Assembly (NCBI RefSeq): GCF_954871325.1
Contig: NC_088779.1
Location: 25,344,869 to 25,408,868 of the forward strand
Reading direction: 5' to 3'
Origin: Gordionus sp. m RMFG-2023
Taxonomy: Eukaryota; Nematomorpha; Gordioida; Chordodea; Parachordodidae
DNA length: 64,000 nucleotides
Below are positions 24,601 to 36,273 of the stretch, piece by piece (position 1 is the first letter of the stretch; the number at the start of each line of letters is the position of its first letter). Under the pieces are notes generated by a model, which saw nothing but the letters and a program-made list of their open reading frames with translations, was not told where the DNA came from and searched no databases. The translations under genes and the position numbers were made by a program.

Positions 24601-27600
24601 ATGAATTATTTCTTATTTTTTTAATAAATATATTATATTATCATTTTAGTGGTTTTGACCAATACCATAGAAGTTAATGATATTATTGGCTTAAATCATT
24701 GTATATCAGTGCATCTAAAAGTGAATAGTAAGCAAATTAAAAAAATTTTTTTATTGAAATAATAAAATAACATTTATATTATCCAAGATCTATAAAGCTG
24801 GGCCAAAAACTTGTTCAAAAAGTTTAAGGAAACATCTTATAGTTTTTGAAATTTCAATTAATATGTTTTGACAATTTTTATAATTTTCTATTGAATGATT
24901 CTTATTTCATGTTTTTCTTAGAAAACCTCAAATATGTCAAGTCAGAACTAATTACTTATAAGAAAGACAACATTACAAACATTATGATTACTAATGTTAA
25001 TGCTGGAAACTTTCCAGGGAATTTTGGGCTGGGAACAAAATTTTTGTTAAGATTCCTGGGTATATTTTTAATTTTTAATATTTCAATATCATTACAAAAA
25101 ATAAATACATTGAATAATTACAAAAAGATTGTCATATACCATATCTAAATTTTGATTTTCTTCGAGGCATTTTTATATCATCTGATTTTATTTAACATCC
25201 TTACAAAGATTAACTGAATATTTTAAACTGAACTATATTGCAAAATTACATATTTGTTGAGAGAATACTCATTTTGCGGCGAACATATTTGATCCTTGTT
25301 TCGATGATTTTGAACTAATCAATGATGAGATATCTTCTGAGTCAATGCCCTATTGCTCTATTTGTAGAATTTAATCTTGATATCAGAGTTGTTTTATCCA
25401 GCCTCACAGAATTTCAATTCAAAAGTGTTTTTCGGTAAAATGTGGTAATATGGTAAAGTGCAAAACATGTTCACCCTTTAATATGGTGTAAAGATCTTTG
25501 TCTGCACCAACCTATAAGTTCGATTGCTATAAGACTTTTATCGATTTCTCCTATGAATGCTCTTCATAGAGAATTTGATCTTATTTTGAAAGGACACATT
25601 TCAAAAATCGTAATAGACGTATCAATAAGCGTGGGGAAAGTTAATTTCCACAAAATGCAATTTATATTTACAAACATACCTCATATGATCATCTAGTTAT
25701 GTCAACTTTTTAAATTTTAGAAAATAAAAATATATCATCGGCAGATAGTGATGTCATTATAGAAGAGCATGAGATAGACTTATCATTCTCCGATTAAAAA
25801 ATTTCATCTATATATATTTCGACGATTAATGGGTGTGCACGGGCCGCAAAATTGCGTGACTGGCCTTTCCAAAGTTTTTGTCGGGCGTGAAAATAAATTT
25901 CCCGTGAATCACGGAAATTTTAATTTTTTTTAATGAATATAAATTTGCAATTTTGAAAAAGAAATAATTTTTTATTACGCATTTTATAAACAACATTTTC
26001 TTTTTTACCATCTTGTAAAATTTCAACTGAATGAAAAAGATTTTAAAGTTTCTCAACACTCGCTCAGCAATGGAAATTGGGTAGTAAATTTAATTTAAAT
26101 ATGCTTTATTTTCATGTATCTTTACTATATACTAATCATTTGCCTTCAAATTATAATCAGTCAAAATTAAATATCTTAATAACTTATTGTTTAATTTCTA
26201 CCTACAAATCTAAAAGATAATTGATGCAATTGCTTCATATGTTTTTAAATATATTGAATATAAGTGCATTTAAAGGTGATGTAAGGATACCATGTTCATG
26301 CCATTATTAAATAATATAATGCATTATATTATTTGATAAAAGCTTATTACTTGAAATAGATTTAGATTATAAATGGTTTAAAAAAAGATAGCTCAATCAG
26401 CAGAAACAGCAAACTAAGCCATTCCATTAAGCAAGATATAATAAATAGATGGAACTCTGTATACATATATATATCTGAGACCTGTAGAGGTACTATTAGC
26501 ATAGCTCCACAAAAAAATTATCGGCCCGGGCCGGATTTTATATTTTTAGGACCGGTTCGGATTTTTTTTAAATATATTATACTTATTTCTTAACTTTTAT
26601 AGCTAATAATGGGCCTTATAAAATATACGGCCCGGCCAGTCAGGTCCCTGGTATATATCATGATATATAGACTGGTTTTTTTTTGCAATAACAATTTAAA
26701 ATATCTGGGGTATTAACCTTTTGAAATAGGGAACGCGCCTCAATGGCTATCTCAAGGACGTTAATCTTAAACGCGCGTTTGACCTTCTAAAAGTCATTAG
26801 TATTTTAAAAATAACAAATTTTTGCAAATTATCTATTCAAAAAAAAAGAAAAGAGGGTAAAGGAGGGAGACGTACATATAAAGAATATTCAAAAACAAAT
26901 TGAATATTTGTTTCGGTTCTAATTACTCTCTTTATAAATCCAATGTATTTTATATATAGGAATTATATTAAAAATATAATATTAATTCTTTAATGGGTTT
27001 TAATTTCGTTATTTAACTTGAAATTTTGCGCATTACAAAATTATGGTAAGCGGAAAATAATATCCCCGGGAAAAAAAATCTCTATTATTTTTTTCCCCTG
27101 AGGAGGAAGAGGGGGGGGGTTATTTTTTAAAAATTTTAAACAAAATTTATTAGGGGAATTTTTTTTTTCTGGAGGAATTAAAAATTTTCCGGGATTTATA
27201 ATATATTTATATTTATCGTGTCATTTTAATAATGTAAATTATGGAGTTAACAAAAGAGCCCCATGTCAAATCGTTCAAAAAAGGGCACATTTTCGGACGA
27301 CCCTTTTTAAGATTGTTAAAATTTTCTGGAATTATTAAGTTAGATATATAAAAAAAATAAGCCTTTTATTTTAGTTCGCTAGTATACCTCTTAGCCGTGA
27401 AATGGGGCCTCAAAACTGTGCGAAAAATAGCGACTTTTAAATATATAATAAAATTTAAAAAATGCTTTCAAAACTATTTATAGTAAATAATATATCATAT
27501 TGTAGGGAAAGTTATAATCACTAAAGGTCTATCTAAATCGAGAAGAAGAAAAAATTGGCGCCAATTAATTTTTCTTATTACTTAGATATTTAAATCTACT

Positions 27601-30600
27601 TACTCATAAAGAAAAAGATAAATGATCACCACTTGATACTTGGCCTAGTAATTTGAATAGTATGTTGCTAAAACGTCTAACACACTATTTCATCAAGTCT
27701 GGAGATTTTACTCATAGATACTAGAGAGGTTTGTAGATCCATTAACGGAATCTTAAAGCGTGCGTAATATTATTTTGGCTAAATCGACCCGTTAAAGTAA
27801 TTAGACTAATCAGAGGCCAGCACATGATTTTAAAAATAGGCCACTATAGGAGATTAGGATGTGATAGAAGATTGCCTCACATATGTGGATTATACAATAA
27901 GATGTCATATCACTGTCTAACTTTGCAAATAATATTGAAAAATCAATAATTATTTAATTAATATAATTATTTTTCCCACCTTAGGGATAAAAATGACACC
28001 GAAAAACAAGATGGCGGTGATAAATGTGCCAACCCTGACCCCAACGAAATTAACAATGGCAACCCGATATTTTTGAATAGGGACATGATAATCGTCAGGC
28101 TCTTGACCTTAGTTGACATTCCTGTGCTAGAGGGCCTGTTGTCTTGGGAAAATGAGCAAAGATGTAAAATAACGAAGGACCAATTTCACCAAGTTCCCGA
28201 GGATGATATTTATCGCCAGCAAAATGATAGCAAATGTAACATGCTGAGCTGTTCCAACGTCGACAGGGATGACAAAGATTTGGAACAAAGCTACTCGATA
28301 AATGATCCATATTCGTAAGTTTTTATTTTACTTACTCTATTAGGACTGCCAATATTTTTCTTTGTACTATGTGACAATCAATCATAAACATTTTTTTTCA
28401 ATGAACGATGAACTAATGACTATATTTTGTTTAATTTTTTAACATGAAACTTTCAAGATGTCCATAAAAATTTTAAAAATAAAATTAATATTATAAATTT
28501 CATTTCCTAGTTGCAAGGATGAATGGTCAAATTGCGCCCTCAAACTTCTGCACAAGGCCTGTATATACGATAATTTTTTAGATGTCAACGAAAACAACTA
28601 TGATAACGATCCTAACAGTACTATACCCCGCGAAAATCTGATGACGGAATCGGAGATTATCCTCAAAATGCAACTCTTTCATACCATATCAGAGTATTAC
28701 GGTAGCTCTTGTCGAGATAATAACAAAAAAAAAAATAATAACAAGAAAACCACCCACATATTTTTCCCCCCGCAATTTTTAGACATATTTTCCTCCATTT
28801 TGAATCACATAATCAATAGAAGATACCGAATGGCGATCGCTATACTGAAATTAGCTTTGAATTTATTGCCAAATCATAGTTTTTTAGAGCTAATGTGTCT
28901 CCTGGAATTTATTAAGGCCGTTTCCAACGCTGATCACCAGATTCGATTGGAGTCTGATGTTTGTAATTTAGATACATTTTTTTTGTTATCAACGTGTATT
29001 ATATACTTTACTAATTTATTACTTATAAATCTAATAATATTTATGGGTTTTAATTATTTCTTGGCTGGTATATAGGGTGATAATAATATAATTAAGGTTG
29101 CGGCGATATCTGATCGGCAACAATATTGATCGGTTTTTTTTATATCTAAACCTTTAAATTAAATGTGACATTTTGAACGATACCTAATAAAAATATTTCC
29201 TATATTGTTGAAGTAAGTAATTATATAAAGAAAGAAAACTGTATGAATGATACAGATTCGTATAATGATATTTTGTCTAAGATTTAAGTTATTAACATTT
29301 TACATAATATCTTTATTGAATTTTGTATATATACTATTTTAAATTAATTTAAAAATTATTGAATACTTAACTTAGAATGGTTATATAAATGCTGAGCTCA
29401 TTATATATGGTTTATTTATAAAACGAGTTATGTGAGAGTTGAGATTCACACGAACTATATTTAAACAAACTTTTATAGGGCATAACCATTTTATAATTAT
29501 TTCTTGCTTTTACTAGTGTAAAATTAGAGACAAGGTAAAAAATTATAATCAATGTGGAAATTGGAATGGGATCAGTATTGGCCAAAAAGTAGATTTATCC
29601 AGCCCTAAATATAATTATTCAACTAATATTCCGTCTTTCATTATAAATTTGAATTTTGTGAAATAAATGTATCCTAACTAGGTAAGTAACATTGAACTAT
29701 GCCTCAAAATATTTTCTCCTTGTATATTCGACCACAAACTCTTTTCTCCGCAACAATCTCAAATCATAGTGAGCTTCATGATCAACAACATGCACCTTTT
29801 ACAGAATTCGATAAATTCCAATCTCACTAAGACTAGCAGCTCTAATAATATAGACGAGGCTGGCACACCCGAGAATATTTATAGTAATTCTAGCGAGGAA
29901 CAGAGTCTATCTCGGATGTTCAACAAGAGTATGAATATCGATTACATAGATGGAGCTAAAACGCCAAGAGAAAACGTTTTGAGTAACGGGAGATCGAGCA
30001 ATAACAAACCCGGTATTTAATTTGTATATTTAATTTTGTGCCTTTTTTATAAAAAAAAAAGATAATGCTAATAAATTCAAATTATATTTTAGTCATGTAG
30101 AATATATTCTACAAATTCTAATAGAATTCCCAAATTATATATCAATCGAATAATTTAAATTCTTAAAAGAATTTTTGGAAACAATAAATGTATTTTGTTT
30201 TAAAGTTACAAGCAAAACCTTGAAAAATGACCGCCTTTCGAAATGGCTCAAGATAAAGAAAATTCCCATACCCGAAAAGCGGGATTCTGCTAATTCGGGT
30301 TCAGAGATTTAAAATTGTTTGATTGGGCATTTCGAGACCGCAGACCAAACAAAGGTCTATTTATGGTCAACCCATCGTACTTGGGGTGTTATCAAAATTT
30401 CGCTAAATAGAGTTAAAAATTCCTGAACCCGAATATTAAGGAGGAAAAAAATAGGATCGAATACAGACAAATCCTCAATCGATTACATTATCAAAGAGAG
30501 GAGTGTAATTTTTTTTGTTTTAAATTATCGTTTCTAAGAATGAATATTGAACAATTTGGAAAAATATAAAATAATATTTTATCAATTAGATGGCATCACC

Positions 30601-30843
30601 TTTTGCGATAGAATGACGGAAAACACCTTTAAGCAACAATCCCTGGTATCAACTCAAAACGAATTGTACAAGTTATTGGGAGATATGGTTCAGGATACCA
30701 CTATTCCCGAGAAACGCAAAAAAAAATTATTAAAAAGATTCCAGAGTAATCATCCACAGATTTATAGAGAATATATGGCGGTTAACCATAATTACAAGGA
30801 AATGATGGCTAATAATGCGACAGAGTTAGAAAGCATAATATAA
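21322..30843 (+). CDS. DEPDC7: DEPDC7-like DEP-domain protein (6 exons, 597 aa)
   Basis: Exons 21322-21648, 21694-21797, 27985-28314, 28511-28958, 29682-30012 and 30590-30843 total 1794 nt, and all phases agree. Residues ~48-140 form a DEP domain: FWNEMIDYVRQ, KVYKDCFSG, then RPNAIK joined across a 45-bp intron to IASILMGQRIFQPL and KKLYTF. The middle (LTLVDIPVLEGLLSW, DEWSNCALKLLHKA, YRMAIAILKLALNLLP, LKIFSPCIF, IIVSFMINN) follows the helical RhoGAP-like region shared by DEPDC7 and DEPDC1, without a visible catalytic arginine finger. The C-terminus (GITFCDRMT, then KRKKKLLKRFQSNHPQIY) matches the family's conserved lysine-rich tail. Human DEPDC7 is ~510 aa; the extra length is polar linkers. 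An in-frame TGA at 21316-21318 just upstream supports the ATG chosen. The cellular role is poorly known; DEP domains often bind membranes or G-protein regulators. The splice donor of exon 4 (GAT|gtttgt) is the weakest join. Confidence 0.9.
21694..21797 (+). CDS. DEPDC7: DEPDC7-like exon 2
   Basis: Follows a 45-bp intron (acceptor tttaag) and ends AA|gttagt in phase 2. Encodes the end of the DEP domain, IASILMGQRIFQPL through KKLYTF, the segment expected after AIK. Too short to be found as an open frame on its own. Confidence 0.85.
21798..22819. other. DEPDC7-like intron 2, first part
   Basis: AT-rich sequence with no recognisable exon or element. The 8-bp target site AAAAATGA of the foldback element closes it. 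Confidence 0.5.
22820..24584. mobile_element. Foldback transposon built of inverted tandem units
   Basis: Ends GGGCATGACTAAAATACGCG and its reverse complement, flanked by AAAAATGA on both sides (22812-22819 and 24585-24592). The left arm has six units starting TGACTAAAmTACGCGCCCCC at ~22825, 22977, 23132, 23280, 23427 and 23586. The right arm has four of them inverted (~24060, 24225, 24385, 24545). Units 5-6 of the left arm repeat units 3-4. A ~370-bp centre (23650-24015) is not inverted. No coding capacity. Confidence 0.92.
24593..26470. other. DEPDC7-like intron 2, middle: unclassified
   Basis: No exon recognised. At 25260-25660 plus-strand frames read CKTCSP, LHREFDLILKGHISKIVIDV and similar, faintly like a decayed GIY-YIG-type or Cys-rich retroelement tail, but frames change and I cannot name it. 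Otherwise AT-rich. Confidence 0.3.
26475..26650. mobile_element. Short hAT-type MITE, CAGAGACCTGCA family (diverged)
   Basis: Left end CTGAGACCTGTAGAGG and right end GTCAGGTCCCTG are imperfect inverted repeats. CGGCCCGGGCCGG and ACGGCCCGGCC lie inside the ends. Flanks ATATATAT and GTATATAT match 7 of 8. Confidence 0.6.
26651..27984. other. DEPDC7-like intron 2, last part
   Basis: No coding sequence seen. Holds poly-G/poly-A stretches near 27060-27190 and a diverged palindromic MITE at ~27663-27799 (TGTTGCTAAAACG and CGACCCGTTAAAG ends, centre GATTTTACTCATAGA). Confidence 0.5.
27663..27799. mobile_element. Palindromic MITE, GTGTTGTTAAACGG family (diverged)
   Basis: TGTTGCTAAAACG at left, GGAGATTTTACTCATAGATA in the centre, and GCGTGCGTAATATTATTTTGG with CGACCCGTTAAAG at right follow the order of the other copies. 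Parts of the left arm are lost. Confidence 0.5.
27985..28314 (+). CDS. DEPDC7: DEPDC7-like exon 3
   Basis: Acceptor cccaccttag; first base G completes the Lys codon from exon 2, and the exon ends TC|gtaagt. Encodes an acidic linker, then LLTLVDIPVLEGLLSW, which aligns with the conserved Leu-rich helix after the linker in DEPDC7. Confidence 0.85.
28511..28958 (+). CDS. DEPDC7: DEPDC7-like exon 4
   Basis: Acceptor atttcctag. Encodes DEWSNCALKLLHKA, LFHTISEYYG and YRMAIAILKLALNLLP followed by LMCLLEFIKAVSN. The donor proposed is GAT|gtttgt. Reading through would give a short hydrophobic tail and a stop at 29073-29075, which does not fit the family. Confidence 0.82.
29682..30012 (+). CDS. DEPDC7: DEPDC7-like exon 5
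   Basis: Acceptor ctaactag, donor CCC G|gtattt (phase 0 in, phase 1 out). Begins VSNIELCLKIFSPCIF and continues to IIVSFMINNMHLL, matching the helix pair after the RhoGAP-like core. The second half is a Ser/Asn-rich linker. Confidence 0.82.
30590..30843 (+). CDS. DEPDC7: DEPDC7-like exon 6 (terminal)
   Basis: Acceptor tcaattag. The exon runs GITFCDRMTENTF to STQNELYKLLGDMV and then KRKKKLLKRFQSNHPQIY, ending at TAA. The last block is the family's most conserved C-terminal signature. An ATG at 30547 in this frame is intronic. Confidence 0.88.
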
Positions 30844-32239
30844 ATGAGCGTGATTTATAAATATGTATAATATAAATTATTGACTTGTTTTAAATTTTAT
30901 TAAATAATTATATAATTAATATATATAACAATTAAAAAATATATCATTATATGAACAATATGCAAAATTAAATATTTCGAATACTAATTTTAAAATATGT
31001 ATATTTATCTAATTTAATTTTTTTTATATAAATATCAAATATTATAACTAAGATTAATATAACCGTAATTGTGTACAAATTAATATATTATTTAAAAACC
31101 TTTATTGTTTTATTAGTTATTTGTCTGAAGTATGAATAACACCATTTATACATCATCCTATAAACTTGAATATTTTGCTACCATCCGTCATTAAAAAAAT
31201 AAATTTAAGATTATAAAACGCTCTTTCCCTATATGGCTAGTGAATATTAAGGAAGTAAAATCGCATCTACAAATTTTTTATTGTAGTTTTATTGATAAAG
31301 CGCGTCTATTACATGAAGGGAGGATTAGAGTTATTTGCCTATAATTTCTTGAAGGGGTGTAGGATAAATAAAAATTTATAGATTAAAAGCAAAATAAATG
31401 ATAAATTTATCCTAATTTATTAATAGATATATTTATTTCCATTTTTAAGGCTAAATAAATTTTAAATCGTTAATTCATGAACAATATGTTATTATGGTTT
31501 GACCTTATACACATTCGAGGGTTAATTTTTTATTGTTATCTATTCAAAAATGTATCACATTATTCGATTCGCTTAAACCTATGAAATATTTTAACGCTAT
31601 TTGTTTTCCATTCTAATAATTTATTTTTAAATGTAAAAAAGTTAATACGAGAATATATTGACAGAATTGTTAATTGCGCATTTAATTTTAAACAGATAAA
31701 ATCATTACAAAGAACATGCGATCAAGTTATTCACCAAATAAGAATGCATATTAATTAATTTATAATGAAAAAGCCAATTTTTATAACTAAAAGGTTTTTT
31801 ATATTGTTTCTCTTTGTTAGACATGCGATGGTTCAAAAAGAAAAGTCTTTGGCAAGCATGTGGTGTATACCTTGTTAATCACATGAAAATAAAAAGTTAA
31901 ACTCAAAATATTTTATTTTTTATATATAATCAATTAGTAATGGATTTATATTAATAAAATTAAATTAAAATTAGTCTCCAGAATCAGAAATTCATTTGCT
32001 AAGATATATCATGTCTTCATTTGTTCTACCCACATTTTAGTTTTGGATAAATTTCATTTGGAGATATTGATAGTTAGGGATTGAAAACTAATTTTTCCTT
32101 TTCCTTAATTGTGCCCAAAAGCAGACCATATTCTTTCTGTGCCTGCATTGGATGGGATGATTGAGAATTATTTTGCTGCTAATCTTACAGTGTTTGATTA
32201 GTACAACCCCCTTTCCATCAGAATTATAGCAAAATAATT
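30844..32239. other. Intergenic, 3' of the DEPDC7-like gene
   Basis: No gene recognised. Very AT-rich; ATTAAA at ~30899 could serve as poly(A) signal for the DEPDC7-like gene. Ends at the GCAATATG target site of a transposon. Confidence 0.5.
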
Positions 32240-32561
32240 GCAATATGCAGCGTCTACATGAGCGGGAGGGGTAGGAACAGTTTGCATCCTATTTTTTGGA
32301 GGGGGTAGGCGGCTTTAATGGGGGTAGGATAAATTTTTTGGGGGGTTATCTATTAAATTTTGAGATAAAATAGGACAAAATTTATTGCTCTAAAAATTAA
32401 TAATTTTATTATAGAACTATTATAATACTCAACGACCGAATCTATATATTGCAAACAATCATACACATTGTTTCACAAATAAAACTTTCCCTTTTAAATT
32501 ACATTTAAAAGGTTTAGACAGTGGCGTAGCTACGGGGGGGGGGGGGGTTTCGGGTTTGGAC

Positions 32562-33461
32562 CCCCCCCAGAGCAATTAATTTTTTTTTTTTTAGAATATT
32601 CGTTTAAAAGACTCAAAAGTGACTTTATATCAAATAAATACCATGAATATTTATATTTTTCTGGTTTTGATGTTTGTGGAAGGATATTATTACTTTTAAT
32701 TTTAAATATATATATAAATTATTCTGTATATTATTTTAAAGTCATTGATAATAATCTATTAATTTTAATAATATATTATTGATGCATTTTTAAAAAAATA
32801 TTTATTATAAATTATCCAAGATATGGTTCGATAATAATAATATGAAATAAAAAAGTGCATAATCTACCCCCCCCCCCCCCTCAGAGCAATTTTTTTTAGA
32901 TTATTCGTTCAAAAGACTCAAAAGTGACTTTATATCAAATAAATACCATAAATATTTATATTTTTCTGGTTTTGATGTTTGTGGAAGGATATTATTACTT
33001 TTATATATATATAAATTATTCTGTATATTATTTTAAAGTCATTGTTAATAATCTAATAAATTATAATAATATATTATTTATGCATATTTAAAAAAATATT
33101 TATTATAAATTATCCAAGATATGGTTCGAAAATAATAATATGAAATAAAAAAGTGCATAATCTACCCCCCCCCCCCCCCCCTCAGAGCAATTTTTTTAGA
33201 TTATTCGTTCAAAAGACTCAAAAGTGACTTTATATCAAATAAATACCATGAATATTTATATTTTTCTGGTTTTGATGTTTGTGGAAGGATATTATTACTT
33301 ATATATATATATAAATTATTCTGTATATTATTTTAAAGTCATTGATGATAATCTAATAAAATATAATAATATATTATTTATGCATATTTAAAAAAATATT
33401 TATTATAATTTATCGAAGATATGGTTCGAAAATAATAATATGAAAATAGTGCATAATCTAC
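32562..33461. repeat. Three tandem ~300-bp units headed by poly-C
   Basis: Each unit begins with a C run then AGAGCAATTTTTTT, contains GACTCAAAAGTGACTTTATA and TTTTCTGGTTTTGATGTTTG, and ends GTGCATAATCTAC. Unit starts are ~32562, 32867 and 33165. Units 2 and 3 are nearly identical. Confidence 0.93.
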
Positions 33462-33599
33462 TTTCTCTGCTTTTATTTCTAATAATATATATTTGGTTTA
33501 TATTTTGTAGCATTTTTATAAATGAAATTATTAAAGAGATAAATTTATGACTAAAAAGTAAAGATTGTTATTTCCTATTTACGAACTTTAAGATTGAAG

Positions 33600-35120
33600 G
33601 AAATGGACATTAGAAAATATTTACTAAGTAACAAAAAAAATTTACCAGCTAATATCTCATGCAATTTATGCCCTGTTGAAAATGATAAGCATGATATAAA
33701 TACACGAGGTTAAAAAATATTTAATCCAGTGTACTAATTAATATCTTATGCATTATAGGCTCTATTGAAAATAATAAGGATGATGTAAATACACCAGGTC
33801 AAAATAACATTTAATATAAAAGATATTTAAAATTAATAGCTAACTATTTTTATTTTAGAATTTAAAATTAAACACCTAGTCATAGTTTTAACTAAATTAA
33901 AATTGCCAGTACAAACCACTTTGGGTAATTTATTATTTTAAATAATTTTGGCTAACCAAAATATTTTGACATTTATAAGATATACCCAAACGTAGGAGGG
34001 AAGAAAATGATCTTGATACACTCATTTATATACCCAAAGACCATATAAAATCACTACCTAGTACAAGTAATATAATCTATTAAGATTTAAATATTTTTTA
34101 TTATAGATTTAGATATATCAAGTATTACATTTAATAAAAATGATGATAGTCAACAAAATGAACATACCAAATCACTAATTAATATAGAAAATCAAAATTT
34201 TAATGATGAACTTGATATCATAAGCAACAATTTACCACCCACATCAGGTATTTTATAATGACCTTATTTAAATGAATCACTAATTAATATAGAAAATCAA
34301 AATTTTAATGATGAACTTGATACCATAAGCAACAATTTACCACCCACATCAGGTATTTTATAATGACCTTATTTAAATGAATCACCAATTAATATAGAAA
34401 ATCAGAATTTTAATGATGAACTTGATACCATAAGCAACAATTTACCACTCACCTCAGGTATTTTATGAACTTATATGACCTTATTTAAATGTATTCATTT
34501 AAATTTTAGAAATACCTAGATACTCTATAAAATATTATGATAAAAATAAGCTAAATACACTTGATCACTTCAAATCTCTACCTAGTAAAAGTAATGTTAA
34601 CTATTACCTTTAAATATTTATATCATAATTTTAGGTATATCAAGTATCACATTGAAGAAGAATGATAGTAGTCAACAAAATATTATAGGCTGTATCAATT
34701 TAGAATTTAAAGGTTATCTAATATGTTGTTTTATTTTAATTTATTTTTATAGGAATATCTCAATTAATATTCACACCAAGGGGTAAAAAAAATAGTGATA
34801 ACAAACAAAAAAATACACTAAGTCACAACAAATCACTATCTAATAATGTAATGTAATCAATTACTTATTAATATTTACATTAAAATTTTAGATATATAAA
34901 AAATCTAGGGAGAATTTAAATGGAAATGAAGTTCCACTCATGTCAGGTATTAGTCTTATTTAAATTATATTTATTTAAAATCTTAGCAATTCCCACATAC
35001 TCCAGAAAACTAAAGGATAATAGACAACCAATTATACTAGATCATTTAGAACCATCACCTACTACAAGTGATATAGTCTATTACTTTATACTTATAATAA
35101 TCAAAAGTTGGTTCCAAAGC
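33600..35120 (+). other. Cluster of short exon-like modules inside the inner hAT element
   Basis: Repeated pieces start right after TTTTAG- or ATAG-type acceptors in the same phase and read xI(P/S)..: EIPRYSIKYYDKNK at 34510, GISSITLKKNDSSQQN at 34635, GISQLIFTPRGKKN at 34753 and AIPTYSRKLKDNRQ at 34987. Many end near KSLPSxS or LPPTSG with a following GTATT or GTAAT. Three direct copies of a 105-bp unit lie at ~34170-34487. It looks like a repeatedly duplicated pair of mini-exons. I do not recognise the protein and cannot show it is transcribed. Confidence 0.35.
34170..34487. repeat. Three 105-bp tandem copies
   Basis: Unit containing ATCACTAATTAATATAGAAA and TTTACCACCCACATCAGGTA, starting at ~34171, 34276 and 34381, almost identical. 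Confidence 0.92.
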
Positions 35121-35322
35121 TAACATGTCATCTATGATTATTAGCCTAGGTTTCTCAATATTAATTTTAAACATCTATCATATATTGGTAAGAAAATATT
35201 GCCAACACAATTTTGATTTTTTCACTTTGAAGGATATCGACTTAAATTTACAGTTTAAAAAAAACATTTATTTTTTAATCTATAGTTTTAATGTGTTTAC
35301 TAATTATAAAATATATCATTTA

Positions 35323-35500
35323 TAATTAAGGCAATATAATATTTATAATTAAAGCAATTTATATGTGTAATACTAATATTTATAATTAAGGCAATATAAT
35401 ATTTATAATTAAAGCAATATAATATTTATAATTAAAGCAATATAATATTTATAATTAAAGCAATATAATATTTATAATTAAATCAATATAATATTTATAT
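35323..35500. repeat. Short tandem repeat, ~23-bp AT-rich unit
   Basis: About seven copies of a unit like ATATTTATAATTAAAGCAAT within the inner hAT element. Confidence 0.9.
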
Positions 35501-35598
35501 TTTAAATAATCGCTTTTTATTTGTAAATAACTTCTAAAAGTATAATAAAATGAAACGTATATCAATAAAATTGTGTCAATGTGTTATTTTAATTAAAA

Positions 35599-35777
35599 TT
35601 AGTGGCTCAATTTTAGCCGATATGGCTAACTCAATATATTAGCCAGAAAATTTTGCTCATGGAGATACAAGTTTTATATTATTCGAGAAATCTCTAGGCT
35701 TGAACAATATTTTTTGGCAAAAATATTGAGTTAGCTGTTTATAAAAATCAGCTCAAGTCGAGCCGTTTAACAACACT
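35599..35777. mobile_element. Palindromic MITE, GTGTTGTTAAACGG family
   Basis: GTGGCTCAATTTTAGCCGAT at left, CAGCTCAAGTCGAGCCG with TTTAACAACAC at right. Sits within the inner hAT element, a third level of nesting. Confidence 0.7.
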
Positions 35778-36273
35778 AATTAAAATAATTAATAATTCTA
35801 GGACTTTTATATTATAAGAAAAACCAATATGATTTTTAAGATAAACCCGGCCGAAGGGCGGCAAAAGGGCCGAAGGCCCGTAAAAGGGGGTCTGGGGCGA
35901 AGCCCCCAGCTTTTATATATGGACCCCCTCTAAGGAAAATTCCTAGCTACGCCACTGGGTTTAGATATCAGCAAGCTCATAAAGTTATAATCATGAATTC
36001 ATTGTAAATAATGGAGGATTTAATTGAATTTATTATCTAAAAAATAAATCCTTTATATTCACAAAATATCGATAGTTGGTAGTAGAGATAGATTAATTTA
36101 AGTTATCCTTTATAAATTCTCTGAAAAGAGTATCATTATAATTAAAAAGGTGAAAATAATAATGGGGAAATATCGCCGGCGAAGGTGGGGGGATTTTTTA
36201 GGGGGGTAGGTAAAGATTTTCGAAGGGGGTTTGCATCCAGTGAAAATCCTGTCATGTAGACGCTGGCAATATG

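Larger units (their letters stand above)
32519..35957. mobile_element. Inner hAT-type element (3439 bp) with exact 8-bp target-site duplication
   Basis: Inverted ends CAGTGGCGTAGCTA (32519-32532) and TAGCTACGCCACTG (35944-35957), flanked by GGTTTAGA on both sides (32511-32518 and 35958-35965). Poly-G lies just inside the left end and a GC-rich GGGGGTCTGGGGCGAAGCCCCC hairpin near the right. It carries tandem repeats, exon-like modules and a palindromic MITE. I see no transposase core. Confidence 0.93.
32248..36265. mobile_element. hAT-type MITE (571 bp) interrupted by a second element
   Basis: Inverted ends CAGCGTCTACATGA (32248-32261) and TCATGTAGACGCTG (36252-36265), flanked by GCAATATG on both sides (32240-32247 and 36266-36273). 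Subtracting the inner element (32519-35957) and its duplicated 8 bp leaves ~571 bp, with GGGGGTAGG-rich arms. Confidence 0.9.

Noticed and set aside
28959-29075. Read-through of DEPDC7-like exon 4 to a stop at 29073
   Set aside because: The added hydrophobic tail breaks the conserved order, which resumes in frame at 29682.
30547-30589. ATG at 30547 as the start of a small separate protein
   Set aside because: The conserved C-terminal DEPDC7 block starts after the acceptor at 30589, and upstream exons join in phase.
32519-35957. CRISPR-like array from the poly-C units and 105-bp repeats
   Set aside because: Units are long direct repeats with no short unique spacers, in a eukaryotic transposon.
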